Source: Leptidea sinapis
Lineage: Eukaryota; Arthropoda; Insecta; Lepidoptera; Pieridae
Length of the DNA stretch: 64,000 nucleotides
Direction: 5' to 3'
Assembly: GCF_905404315.1 (NCBI RefSeq)
Contig: NC_066269.1
Coordinates: 15,196,501-15,260,500, forward strand
The notes beneath the pieces were generated by a model that made no database searches, was not told the origin of the DNA, and worked only from the letters and a program-made list of their open reading frames with translations. Shown here piece after piece: positions 10,961 through 21,481 of this stretch. Positions within the stretch are counted from its first letter, which is position 1. Each line of letters starts with the position of its first letter. The translations under genes and the position numbers were made by a program.

Positions 10961-12456
10961 CACTGGCCTTCAAAAGTAAGTATCACACTTTTAAAATTGG
11001 GATAACGTTTTAAGTTCACAAGATATACTTTCGAAATAAAAAGGACTCCAAAGAGAATTTAATTTTGTACATAAAAATTTTATAGTCGGTAACCTTCTTT
11101 TAAGAATTGGCTAAAAAAAACTTCAAAAACAAAACCGTTCCTTTTTCAAAGTGGACGTTTCCGAATTACAATTTTACCATTCACATTTTTCTTTCTGTTT
11201 CAAATTTTTTTCAAGATCGATAAAAGCACATAACATTTATTTATCATGCCTCTTTCAGTTGAAGAATGTGCTAGGATCATGGCTATTCTGGAACTAGGCA
11301 TCAGTATGCGTCGCACTGCAAGAATGGTGGGTGTGACGGTACGAACGGTCCAGAAGGTAAAGCGAAGGTATGAAGAGACTGGACACCATTTGTAATGGCA
11401 GACCCAGGTGTACCAGTGCCCGAGAAGATCGTTATATTATTTCCACTGTGTTAATAAATCGCCACCAAAATGCAGTTGAAGTCCAGCAACAGCTACTTCA
11501 GACCCGGAGGGACTACATTAGTGACAGTACAGTGAGAAGAAGACTTGCTGAAGCAAATTTGAAACCCCGAAGACCAGCGAGTGGCCCAAAACTCGAGAGA
11601 CAGCATCGAGTAGCGAGACTGCGATACGCCCGTGAACACATGCAGTGGGATGAAGAAGAATGGTCAAGAATTTTGTTTGCAGATGAGTCTCGATTCTCCC
11701 TTTACACTTCTGATGGAAGGCGAAGTGTTTACAGGCGACCTGGTGAGCGATACCTTCAAGCCTGCATCTCAGAAAGAGTCCAATACGGTGGAGGCAGTGT
11801 ACATGTATGGGCTGGCATATCTTCAGAAGGTCGCACAGAGCTAGTAGCCATAGAAAATGGCACCCTCACTGGGCAAAGATATGCTCAAGAGATTCTCAAT
11901 GAGTATGCATGGCCGTATTTAGCAAATATGGGTGATGGATCGATGCTGATGCATGATAATGCCCGGCCACACACGGCTTATATCGTACAAGAGTATATTC
12001 TGTCAGGAGGGAGGAGGGTCTTGGCCATCAAGAAGTCCTGATCTCAACCCGATTGAACACGCCTGGGATGAGCTTGGGGGGCTAGTCAGAAATCGCAGAC
12101 CACCACCTACTATCCTCAGGGCACTAAAGCAGGCCCTGGTAGAAGAATGGGAGAATATTCCCCAACATCGGCTGCGAAACCTGTTGTCGAAGCTGTTGTC
12201 AGAGCTCGAGGAGGCAATACCAGTTATTAAAAATTAAATAACATGTAATAAATTTTTAGTTGAATTTTTTTTTACACTAAACTAAAAATGTCTATTTTCA
12301 TTGTTTTATCTTTTTTAAGTTAAAAATGTTACTAATGTATAATTTTAGTTTCTAAGAATTAAAGCCTATAAAATTTGTAATCTTAAATCTCTACCTTCTA
12401 TAGTTAAGAAAAAAATTTAATTTAAAAAGTGTGATACTAACTTTTGCAGGCCAGTG
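10961..12456 (+). mobile_element. Tc1-like transposon with both terminal repeats and TA duplications
   Basis: The left end CACTGGCCTTCAAAAGTAAG and the right end, read in reverse, CACTGGCCTGCAAAAGTTAG match over about 35 bases with few differences. A TA dinucleotide flanks each side (10959-10960 and 12457-12458), the expected target duplication. The element is 1496 bp, a normal Tc1 length, and contains one transposase gene broken by frameshifts. A second, truncated copy starts at 28828. Confidence 0.93.
11247..12237 (+). pseudogene. Tc1-like DDE transposase, two frameshifts
   Basis: The enzyme would cut and paste its element at TA sites. The ATG at 11247 opens an N-terminal helix-turn-helix region (SVEECARIMAILELGISMRR, then TARMVGVTVRTVQKVKRRY). 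A frameshift, probably a short deletion, near 11390 ends that frame; the body continues in another frame from about 11393 to 12041. It holds the first aspartate in FADESRFSLY and the second in MHDNARPHTA. A second shift near 12005-12020 moves to the last frame with SRSPDLNPIEHAWDEL, whose glutamate completes a triad with roughly the DD34E spacing of Tc1. The C-terminus ends at TAA near 12235. Codons are otherwise well kept, so inactivation looks fairly recent. It is not expected to make active enzyme. Confidence 0.92.
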
Positions 12457-12715
12457 TATTACGAATTAAAAACTTATGACCTTTCTGTATACAAGCTAAA
12501 GGTTAAATTATTTAATCACCTTGTTTTATGAGAACTAAATAAAAACAAGTACATAGGTAACAATTAAGTTTTACGAGCAAGATGTTCACCTACGCGACAC
12601 AACACAAGTTAAAATGATTCTTAATTGAACCTAAAATTATTATGATCAGCATCGTAAAGTCATTCTTTGATAGTGCTGACTTTATTATTGTTATTCATAG
12701 ATACCCAATATATCT

Positions 12716-13168
12716 TATATATAAAATTCTCGTGTCACAATGTTAGTTACCTTACTCCTCCGAAACGGCTTTACTGATTTTTACCAAATTTTATATTGTA
12801 GGTCTGAGAATCGGCTAAGTATCTATTTTTCTACGCCAAACTTTTTTTTTTTGGATGAAATATTTTGTTTTTAATTTTTATGATACAACCGTAAAAAATA
12901 TATACGACCCTAAATTTTCAATCCTCTACGATCAACCCCTATTTTTTATCGCGATTATTATATTATTCTGTTCCACCCACAAATCCGCTATAGGGTTGCA
13001 AGATAGCAATGGATCAATACTTACAATAATTATAGTACGATAAATTTGATACGTCCGAGAATCGGTTGCATCTACTTACACACTATCTATCTATCTATCT
13101 TTTTACACCCCAAAATTTTTTTTATTACTGTATATAGCAATACAACGTTTGCTGGGTCAGCTAGTTAT
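12716..13168 (+). mobile_element. Helitron-like repeat R2, copy 2
   Basis: Plus-strand copy starting near TCTCGTGTCACAATGTTAG, with CTCCTCCGAAACGGCTTTAC inside, and ending CTGGGTCAGCTAG before a T. The TC start and CTAG-T end are what a Helitron would show, although no clear 3' hairpin was seen. A (TATC)n run lies at about 13083-13100. Confidence 0.45.
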
Positions 13169-13169
13169 A

Positions 13170-14285
13170 CTTAATAATCCGTCTACGAACTAGGTTTAAT
13201 TCAAAAATATATTTTACTATTATTATAAAAATATATTTTTGGATTTTTATATTATTATTATTAGTCCTTTCATTGGTTCAAATTATCTATGCTATTGACA
13301 AATTAATAAAAACAGTTTTTTGTAAACGTGTATTTATCGGGTCAGGTATATTACATATTTAGGCTTAGTTTTGTAATATATAACTATGTACTGTTAGACT
13401 ACACGACTTAGCTCCAATTTTATTTCTAAGTTGTCAGAGCGCTGGAATAGAAAAACTGAGGTAACAAAACTCCTCATGCATTTTCAAAACGGAGTCCAGA
13501 GTTGCCTTGCATTTGGAATATTCTCATTCAATGGAAGTGCCTTTGCAGTTTGTCAAAGCTCTTACATATTCATGAGCACGAATATTCAAGTGACTTGTGT
13601 AAATAACCAAAGGAAAATTTATAAAATTTTAATATCTCACCATTATAATCTAGCCAATAATATACGTTTATAGTATTAAAATACTAGTTTTTCACTAAAA
13701 ACAATATGTGTATAATCAGTAGGTACTTATACACCAGAAAAACAAATTTCACATTTATTGGGAGTCTGTCTGCTTCAGATATTCTCCAATAAATAATGAC
13801 GTGATTTTCACTGGCAGCGGACCACGTCACTGCAGATCGCTCTATATTATCTTAAACCAAATTACTTTTACAATATTTATCAATAAATTTTATAATTGGC
13901 TTATAATATGCTTTGTTTTTAGGTTTTTATTTATATATGTATATATTCAGTTTAAAAAAAAGGAATTTTAAAAGGACTATATTGGGTGTTATTTCTAACT
14001 TTGTTTACATTATTATAATATTTTTGTTTATTCTCTTGGAACATTCTCTTTCTGGATCGTACTTTATTTATCAAAAAATAAACAAGAGCTTATTGTCCGT
14101 AAAAGTCTAACACCTGATATCCAATAACCGCTTAATACCCTTAATTTAACATGCTGAATAAAAACAGTAAAATTATAAATTGACATGATATCTTATTAAA
14201 TCAAGAGATACATAGATATTTTATCTCACTGACGTTAGTATAATACATCTATGGATACAACAAACATTGACCGCACCGGGTAAAT
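13170..14285. other. No recognised feature (about 1.1 kb)
   Basis: AT-rich. The frame at 13431-13673 (80 codons) lacks recognisable motifs and a convincing start. I could not link this stretch to a repeat family. Confidence 0.4.
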
Positions 14286-14289
14286 TAAT

Positions 14290-14840
14290 GTATTTTTTTA
14301 TTTTTTATTTTTGTTATTGGAGAATATACATCTGAACACTTTACAATAGACACAGGATAAAGTAAGAGAAAGCCATTTACAGATTCTCACGAGTAGCTAG
14401 GAAAAATATAAACCAAGAATAATGTGAGTAGTTACGTATAGGAATCAAATGCTTAACTATATTGTATTACTTATCTAATTACATATTATCAACTCGACCA
14501 AGGAACTCATTTCCTAACTGTCGCTTAATGGAATGAGAGCTGCTACAGAATAAGTCAAGATTAAATTGTTTTAATAATTTGCTAAAGTTATTGCTGACAC
14601 GTACGATGAATGAATTTTGACGATAGTTAGTACTCACAGGGGATGTTAAGATAGGAGCATATTTACGAGCTAAAATTGAAGATGTGTAAAAAGATATTTT
14701 CGATAAGAGATCTGGACAAACTATTTTATTAGTTGTAATATAACGTAACAATATAGATAAATTTAAAGAACATCTTTCAAAGCACATAATGGGGCCGTCT
14801 ACAAGAGAATCTAAATTAGTTTGAGCCAATGCTTAGCAAT
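14290..14840 (-). pseudogene. LINE relic: end of reverse-transcriptase ORF plus 3' tail
   Basis: The minus-strand frame at 14829-14479 has the pattern of the C-terminal part of a jockey/CR1-like non-LTR reverse transcriptase: an LxxLLRYI-like helix, NKIVCPDLLSKISF, then TNYRQNSFIVRVSNNFSKL and a final KRQLGNEF block. Downstream on the minus strand the sequence becomes non-coding and ends in an A-rich run at about 14290-14325, fitting a LINE tail. The endonuclease, the polymerase core with the FADD-like box and ORF1 are absent, so this is a 5'-truncated dead copy. Its subfamily differs from those at 23755 and 49930. The clade is inferred from remembered family patterns. Confidence 0.65.
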
Positions 14841-15176
14841 TTAAATAAGCAATCAAGTCAATTCAAGAACGTAGAATTTTAAACTTAGTGCGACAAGAAA
14901 CTAAATAGCTGTCACTCAATTCTTAACTAAAACTCTAGTCAAAGGCTTTCCGAATAGTTCGAGTACGCCCCAGTAAGCACTGTATCGACAACTCTAATTT
15001 CTCGTTTAACATTGCAAAGAAACGTTAGCATATATCTACATATAGTAATACCGCTGTGAACTCGATAACTATTTCTCAATATACAATATAAGATCGTGTT
15101 GAATTTCTAGTGAAAGTGCAAAATCTTGTCACACCAATAAAGTTCTTTTAAAAATACGTTAACTATTTAATATTTA
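14841..15176. other. No recognised feature (336 bp)
   Basis: Only AT-rich sequence between the LINE relic and the GC-richer block at 15177. Nothing to annotate. Confidence 0.4.
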
Positions 15177-15482
15177 TTGCACTACAAAGTATTTGGTATA
15201 GGTATTCACGGGCTATTCTCCGCAACTCTAAGTCTGCTGTGCAACTATATTACGTGGTACAGTTGGGTTGGTAATCTAGCCACCCCAACTCCTCAAGAAA
15301 GTTTCTCAAACCTCCGACGTCACCTATCGGAGAGAGTCCTCAGTGACCTCTGGTGTTTGGCCTGGTATGAGGCCATACTTTGGCACACCACACTTGATGT
15401 GTGTGGACGTCTCTTCTGTCTCCATGCAAGCCCTGCCCAGGGTCTGCCTATATTGGACAGATACTTTTTAAAGGGGCCATGA
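15177..15482 (+). other. GC-richer block with an open 101-codon frame, unrecognised
   Basis: The segment is markedly richer in G and C than its surroundings and is open from 15177 to a stop at 15480. The frame contains WVGNLATPTPQESFSNL and a CGRLFCLHASPAQGL stretch. No family is recognised, and the minus strand has a frame of similar quality (KKYLSNIGRPWAGLAW). The apparent start is not a convincing ATG context. It could be a host exon, a transposon gene fragment or GC-rich repeat. GC-richer sequence continues to about 15690 with stops in all frames. Confidence 0.25.
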
Positions 15483-15699
15483 CCCGTTATTTCATGAGTT
15501 ATTTTACGTTATCTTGATCGTGTGACTTTCACCAGTTTGCGAGAAAGCTTCTGATCTATACATAGTTGAGCCTCTTTCGTCGGTCTGCATCCACTCATCT
15601 CCGTCCAGTATTTATTATATAGCTCCTTGCTGTGCTGCCTTATGCCTAATGCAGAATAACCTGAGGGGAGAGGGACCATTGGTTTAGGTATTTCAAAGT

Positions 15700-16955
15700 A
15701 TTTGGTGATAAGTTTATCGTATGGGGTGTGAATATAATGTTACTCAAATAATTTGGGTACAGTACCTTAGTCAGAAAAACACCAACACTTTATCACTAAT
15801 TATAATACGCCATTGATAGAAGGAGAATATAAAATATAAAGAACTTACACAAACACTGATACTATATACTACATTAATCACACAATACAACAAATACAAA
15901 AATAGAGAAATAATTGGACAAGATTATTTATAAGAAATTACAGTTATCAGATGCTTGCGCTTATACTTTCAATGGCTAAAATGAAATGTCATTCCTGTAT
16001 TTAATTGAGATCGTATAATTTCAGTTATAACAACATAATGACGTTACGATTGCAGTAAGTAATAAAAGCTGAAAAAAGAAATTTCAATCACTTTAAAAGT
16101 AAATGAATTTAATACGCCGTATCCAGATCTGAAGTGATGAGTTGTAATAAAGTCCGTTGATGTCCATCCGATAAGGGAATAGAGGGATTCTCTTATCCGC
16201 TTGGTAACAGGGTAAACCTTGATAAATTGAATGTCTTGTGTATTTCAGACCGAACGAGACCCCAATGTAACGAATTTTTCCTTTAAGAATAAAGGAAATA
16301 TTCTCAAAACTTTGAATGAATTATTTGTTGTTACTTTGCGATTATTTCTTATTAATATTCTCGATATTAAAATTATTAAGTAACAACGACAACATTTATT
16401 GAGATATTTCTTAAGTGTATTGAAAAATTTTAATAGAGTAATATGTGAGCATTCCAGATACTGACGATATGTTTGGAAATAAAAATTACTGCTTAGCTCA
16501 AACTTGCTTTAAATTGCATCAGCTTACGACCACCTTTTTATATAATATTTTTGTTATTCCTTGTTTTAACAAAGAGAACCAAACAAAAATTACTTGGCTC
16601 TGTTGGTGATGCGTTTTCATATAATTGTTTTATTTAAACCCTAGGCGCCCTCGTTTTCCTTACACTTTTATGATTTACCTTTACTAATATACAATGCACT
16701 ACTACTCGAAATCAGTGAAGTACCTGACATCCACAGTTCATCTGTTTGTAAATGGAAATCTAGTTTATATAAATTCCTTAATTAGTTTAAATTTTTAAAA
16801 AAAGCATCTTAATATAACTACCATAATTATTCACTTCTATTTGTCCAAATATATATTCTCTCTATCTTTTTCTTTTATAATACTACATTACCTAAAGTTA
16901 TTTTTAAAATCGCTATTTCTGTTGTATTTGCATAGTTATTAATTTATGCTAAACA
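15700..16955. other. No recognised feature (about 1.25 kb)
   Basis: AT-rich with no frame or shared repeat noticed. Confidence 0.45.
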
Positions 16956-16959
16956 TGCT

Positions 16960-17083
16960 GAGCCCACACCCTCGTGGAATTGCAGCCTATCTTGTATTTA
17001 GCTGATAGTTTATTTTTTTTTATTATGTATTTGTTGTAATTCTGTTGTGTGTACCTATTAAATAAATAAATAAATAAATAAAT
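16960..17083 (+). mobile_element. LINE 3' tail ending in an AAAT run
   Basis: CACACCCTCGTGGAATTGC followed by non-coding sequence and a run of six AAAT units resembles the 3' end of a jockey-like LINE. Only the tail is present. It lies immediately before the candidate exon at 17107. Confidence 0.45.
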
Positions 17084-17106
17084 AGGAACTGTTCGCACCA
17101 TAATTA

Positions 17107-17291
17107 GCCCTGTACTTCTACCTATCTGACATACCCGTCCCTACACGATCCTGCTCGAAGGACCAAAAAACTGTATGAATACCCGTTGCTCGAAATGAGC
17201 AAAACGCACGCCCCAAGCACGCGCATTCTCGAATATGATGAAAAATCGGTTTATGCTTATGACAACACGACAGAAGTAAAAACTTCATCAA
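17107..17291 (+). CDS. Candidate internal exon of an unidentified host gene
   Basis: A possible 3' splice site (ACCATAATTAG) is followed by 185 bases open in one frame, ending CATCAAG before GTGAAT, a reasonable 5' splice site. The frame reads PCTSTYLTYPSLHDPARRTK, then KLYEYPLLEMSKTHAPSTR and ILEYDEKSVYAYDNTTEVK. Its amino-acid composition is balanced, with none of the Lys/Asn/Ile/Phe excess of chance frames in this DNA, and it has no internal stop or low complexity. There is no start codon near its beginning, so it would be missed by ATG-based searches. It starts in phase 0 and ends in phase 2. I do not recognise the protein. The acceptor has a weak pyrimidine tract, and a LINE tail sits just upstream. 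A transposon relic is the alternative. Confidence 0.4.
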
Positions 17292-18086
17292 GGTGAATTT
17301 AAGAGTATTACACACTGAACAATTTCGCATTGTAGATATATAGTTATTGTTGAGCTATCACGACATTCATTATATTTTGGTGAAATTTGCAGGGTGGTAG
17401 AAATCTCTTTCCATGTACTAGATCATATTAAAGTATTCTGATTTTAATGTCAATCGCTTGAGTAGATTATAAAATAGACTTGTATGATATTTTTTATGCG
17501 AAAAATTCCTCTGTTTGTGTAAAAAATACATTAGTGTCATAGTTTAAACGCGTAAAAATCATTATATAAGCGACTTACAAAAAATTAAATGTAAAAGTTT
17601 TCAATTATCTCAATCGCGTTCAAAAAACATCACAACTTTATATTATTTAGGGATTTCCGTAATTAATATAAAGTTTTGATGTTATTATTTTTTATTTTAT
17701 TTATATTATTGTTATTATCAATGAAAACAATATTGTTTTTATATTTTGTATGATATGTTATCGGAGGTATACTTTTTATATATTTTTTGTTCTATACATA
17801 TAAAGTAAAAAATATCAATACAAAAATTGTAATTGTGTATGAATTATTGTTCTGATAAATTTTGTTCTTGCTCTCGTCGCGTTCTCTTAGTCCTGAAGAA
17901 AAGCAAAATGATGGGAACAGCACGTCATAAGAAATTATCTCTTGAAAACATGCAATAGTTGCATAAGGCTCTATCAATAACGTAAAAATGACACTTACTT
18001 GAAGGGAAATAAAATATAGACAAATTCCGAAAATTTAAATTATCTTAGCAAATAATATAAATTACAAAAAGTTTTATCTCAATTCT

Positions 18087-18173
18087 CTAATGCGGATTGT
18101 GTGTTTTAGTGACCGAGACGTTAACAAATCCGTTAATGGCGCCTTTTCGTCTAAGCTTATCTTTCTCAGACAT
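18087..18173 (-). CDS. 28-codon minus-strand frame in duplication copy A
   Basis: The frame begins ATGTCTGAGAAAGATAAG and encodes MSEKDKLRRKGAINGFVNV followed by SVTKTHNPH and a TAG. It is charged and hydrophilic, with no signal peptide. Its own coding nature is unproven. About 90 bases downstream on the same strand a CAA|GTAAGT donor (17998-17993) is followed, 106 bases from the GT to the final AG, by a pyrimidine-rich TTTTGCTTTTCTTCAG acceptor ending at 17893, so a short intron can be drawn. The frame ends before that donor, so in this model the segment would be a 5' leader with a short upstream frame. I do not recognise the peptide. The second copy lies at 18398-18484. Confidence 0.25.
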   Translation of the reverse strand: MSEKDKLRRKGAINGFVNVSVTKTHNPH

Positions 18174-18397
18174 AATCGTCACGTATTGTGGGGCAATGCA
18201 GTCCTGAAGAAAAACAAAATGATGGGAACAGCACGGCATAAGAAATTATCTCTTGAAAACATGCAATAGTTGCATAAGGCTCTATCAATAACGTAAAAAT
18301 GACACTTACTTGAAGGGAAATAAAATATAGACAGATTCCGAAAATTTAAATTATCTTAGCAAATAATATAAATTACAAAAAGTTTTATCTCAATTCT

Positions 18398-18484
18398 CTA
18401 ATGCGGATTGTGTGTTTTAGTGACCGAGACGTTAACAAATCCGTTAATGGCGCCTTTTCGTCTAAGCTTATCTTTCTCAGACAT
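18398..18484 (-). CDS. 28-codon minus-strand frame in duplication copy B
   Basis: Identical in arrangement to the frame at 18087-18173, offset by 311 bases. A matching donor (CAAGTAAGT) lies downstream, and the acceptor of this copy has changed to TTTTGTTTTTCTTCAG, still a good site. Because the duplication is recent, conservation between the copies does not by itself argue for function. Confidence 0.22.
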   Translation of the reverse strand: MSEKDKLRRKGAINGFVNVSVTKTHNPH

Positions 18485-18514
18485 AATCGTCACGTATTGT
18501 GGGGCAATGCTTTT

Positions 18515-18875
18515 TATTGGTCATGGTATTATTATGAGTCGCCATAATGACGATAACATAAATAATAAACGATTCATTACATCATTTTATCATTATAATA
18601 TTTCATATACTAAAATAGTTAACCTTTACAACCCTGTTTCATGTCCTTTAACTCGCAGAACATTTAACATTCCAGGGCAATGCTGATAATAAACTTTTTC
18701 TATGCATAGCTACGCTTGTTGGCAAAGACAAACCGAATCCATAGTATAATCAAAAGTGAAGATCGGCTCTAATTATTGAACATACTTCATAGAATAATAA
18801 CAAGTGAAGCAAAATACAGTAAGTTTTCTTTAAATTAATAGCTACTATCTTAATTAACACCTTTTCAGAATGTTA
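18515..18875. other. No recognised feature (361 bp)
   Basis: AT-rich, between the duplication and the RTE-like element. Nothing recognised. Confidence 0.4.
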
Positions 18876-18879
18876 TCAT

Positions 18880-19205
18880 CATATCAGCCGGAAGAGGTCC
18901 ACTGCTGGACAGAGGCCTCCCAAAATATCTCCACGATGAAGCCAGGGCCAATAGTCTTCGTTTATGGTAGCCACTGTACTGAAACCGGGGATTCGTAGCA
19001 CCACCTGCCCCGTCGCTTATGTGGCTGCTACCGTGGCCACCAGGGACTTGGGGCTTTACAGTGTCTGTCATTTTTCGTTTCGGAAGAATGCTGCTGCCCA
19101 TCCTCCGTTCTTTGTATCCCTTAGTCGCCTCTTACGAAACCCACGGGAGGTGATAGGGTGGCGCTATTCTGGTGTTACACCACACACACTTACGCTCAGA
19201 ATGTA
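18880..19205 (-). mobile_element. RTE-like LINE with 5' and 3' ends fused (internal deletion)
   Basis: On the minus strand the segment starts with a block typical of the 5' part of lepidopteran RTE-like LINEs (ending GGATNPRFQYSGYHKRRLLAL, which should lead into the endonuclease) and then runs directly into the element's 3' end (SSWRYFGRPLSSSGPLPADM) and its ATGATGA tail. The 3' end matches the copy at 59030. The whole endonuclease and reverse transcriptase, several kilobases, are missing, leaving a short non-autonomous derivative. The frame stays open across the junction. Both halves are assigned from remembered family patterns. Confidence 0.6.
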
Positions 19206-19209
19206 ATAG

Positions 19210-19535
19210 GTACCATTCATTACTTAACATCTAACGACGAATACGTGAACTAAACTCTAGCCGTGTATCACATAGATACTCCATTAATTTTTTTTTAGTT
19301 TTGCAATTTATTTATTATTTAAACATATTCATATGAAGGTCAAACACATAATCCTATTTCAGGTCTGTTCACGTAAATTCAAGTGAGACGTTGTTATATG
19401 ATTTTTTATTGGTTTAGATGTCACCATAGTTATTGATATTACTAAGCAAATAAGAGTTATATCTCATGTCTCAAAGTTATTCAATTAAACTCAAATTGCG
19501 ATGACGCTCTGAAAAACTTAATTCAATACTGAATA
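19210..19535. other. No recognised feature
   Basis: AT-rich spacer between the RTE-like derivative and the R6 MITE. Confidence 0.4.
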
Positions 19536-19539
19536 TTTC

Positions 19540-19729
19540 GATCATTTACACGACAAGATAGACTGACAGCTGTGAAAACGAAAAAATTGAGGTTGACGGT
19601 AAACCTCTATTTTGAGGCTCGCACAATAAGACAAAGTGACATACAAATCGCGAGTGTAATAAACATGGCCTGTTTTCATCGGTTGTCTAGCAGCAAGAGG
19701 CTCTATCTAGATGTATAACTTATCTAAGA
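19540..19729. mobile_element. MITE R6 copy
   Basis: Begins CGATCATTTACACGACAAG (degraded terminal repeat) and ends CTATCTAGATGTATAACTTATC. The inner AGACTGACAGCTGTGAAAAC and GCGAGTGTAATAAACATGG blocks place it in the reverse orientation relative to the 9299 copy. Confidence 0.65.
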
Positions 19730-20138
19730 CTTAATATTTAAGTTAGAAGTAAAAATAAAATGGAACCCGGACTCATTCTTCCTAGTAGTAGCAACCGACA
19801 TTACATATATAAAATATTATATTACACACAGATTTTAGGAAGCCATTGTGGCATATTATCATCACTGTATTTCATTTTAAATATTAAACGACAAGCAGAG
19901 TACAGAATAATGTGCTTGAATGTACTAGAAAATTACTTCTACCAGATTTATAGTAATTGCTCTCATAAAAGACCGCGATGTGAACGAGTCATTATTCTCA
20001 TTTTAACCGCTTCATAATATTATGTTAGAATTTGTATTCAGTTCTTGAAACACAAAAGGGTATTTATATAATATAACACTTTATTATTTGAAATAAAACT
20101 TCTTTAAGTGTGACTTAAGAGTAACTTAGATAATAATA

Positions 20139-20408
20139 ACCAGTGGGAGGCACCTTTGCACAGGATGCCAGCTGGACTATGGGTACCACAACGGCGCTAT
20201 TTCTGCCGTGAAGCAGTAATGTGTAAGCATTACTGTGTTTCGGTCGTCGGTGAGATGACGGGGCAAATAAGACTTAACATCTTATGTCTCATGGTGACGA
20301 GCGCAGTTGTAGTGCCGTAGCCGTGCCGAGCGGCACTACATTGTATTGGGTAGGGCGTATCAATTACCAAACGTGCTGCGCGTCTCGGCCCCTATTGTCA
20401 CAAAAAAT
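20139..20408 (+). repeat. R1 SINE-like repeat, copy 4
   Basis: Begins ACCAGTGGGAGGCACC and ends CAAAAAATTTTTC. The first hairpin arm is shortened here (GCCGTAGCCGTGCCGAGCGGC). Confidence 0.8.
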
Positions 20409-20705
20409 TTTTCGGACGGAAATATCATCAACTATAAACATACAACAACTGGAACTAAATATAGAATAAATAGTGAGCCATATGTGATACATATTATAGT
20501 ACCTTTTCATAAATCTAAAAAAAAAATAACTTATTGTTATATGAGCTGAATACTTCATTGACTTCAATTTTATTTTTTATTTTCAATTTTAAAAATAATG
20601 AGAGACAAATATTTTTAAAGTGAAAATGAAATCCACTCCCTCACGATGTTATGCTTTTCAGCCTGGGCAAACTTAGTTTTAGGGTATATGTATATGAGAC
20701 ACACT

Positions 20706-21011
20706 ACCAGTGGGAGGCTCCTTTGCACAGGATTCCAGCTAGATTATGGGTACCATAACGACGCCTATTTCTGCTGTGGATCAGTAATGTGTAAGCATTG
20801 GAACTGTGTTTCGGTCTGAAGGGCGCCATAGTTAGTGATATTACTGGACAAATGAGACTTAACATCTTATTGACGAACGCAATTGTAGTGCTGCTCAGAA
20901 TTGGGTATTTTTAAGAATCTTGAGCGGCACTGCATTATAATGGGTAGTCCGTATCAATTACCGTCAGCTGAACGTCCAGCTCGTCTGGCCCCTTATTTTC
21001 ATTTAAAAAAA
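20706..21011 (+). repeat. R1 SINE-like repeat, copy 5
   Basis: Full length from ACCAGTGGGAGGCTCC to CATTTAAAAAAACAC. Lies 300 bp from copy 4 in the same orientation; the two are diverged, so this is two insertions rather than a recent duplication. Confidence 0.85.
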
Positions 21012-21187
21012 CACGATAATAGATCATCCCTAAAGCACAATACAAGTTATAGAACAGTAGTATAACTCAGTGGTCTCCTTGAAAGTTATACTTACGTCTG
21101 AACGGAGCGCTAGGGTTGGTACTTACAAAAATATTGCCGACACGGAGGGCGCGGTGCAGCTAATTTAACTCAGGCAGCGACTAGTCT

Positions 21188-21440
21188 TTTTTTTATGGAA
21201 AAGGAGGACAAACGAGCGTACGGGTCACCTGGTGTTAAGTGATCAACGCCCACATTCTTTTGCAACACCAGAGTAATCAGAGGAGCGTTGCCGGCCATTA
21301 AGGAAGGTGTATGCGCTTATTTTGAAGGTACCCCTATCGTATCGTCCCGGAAACACTGCACAAGGAAGTTCATTCCACATTCAGTTTCTGGGGCGTACGG
21401 CGTGGCACTCAATAGTATTGTCTCCCCAAGATTGTTTAGC
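21188..21440 (-). pseudogene. LINE relic: C-terminal coding end
   Basis: The minus strand encodes LPCAVFPGRYDRGTFKISAY followed by TFLNGRQRSSDYSGVAKE, a C-terminal signature I associate with a common lepidopteran non-LTR retrotransposon, then stop-containing sequence ending in an ATAAAAAAAAG tail at 21188. The enzyme core is absent. In full copies this segment follows the reverse transcriptase; here it can do nothing alone. The 5' limit near 21440 is approximate, since the sequence beyond does not obviously continue the frame. Confidence 0.6.
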
Positions 21441-21481
21441 GGCAGTGTAAGTCCTGTGTAAGTGTGTGTGCGTCTTTTCGG

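Larger units (their letters stand above)
17890..18510. repeat. 311-bp tandem duplication, two nearly identical copies
   Basis: Copy A is 17890-18200 and copy B is 18201-18510. I saw only three or so substitutions (for example AAAGC to AAAAC, and CGTCAT to CGGCAT), so the duplication looks young. The copies abut with no spacer. Each contains a minus-strand ATG frame and splice-like signals described separately. Confidence 0.92.

Noticed and set aside
13431..13673. 80-codon plus frame as a gene
   Set aside because: No motif, no splice or promoter context, and composition close to the local background.
14290..14840. Host gene coding for a conserved 116-residue protein on the minus strand
   Set aside because: Sequence pattern and A-rich downstream tail fit a LINE reverse-transcriptase end.
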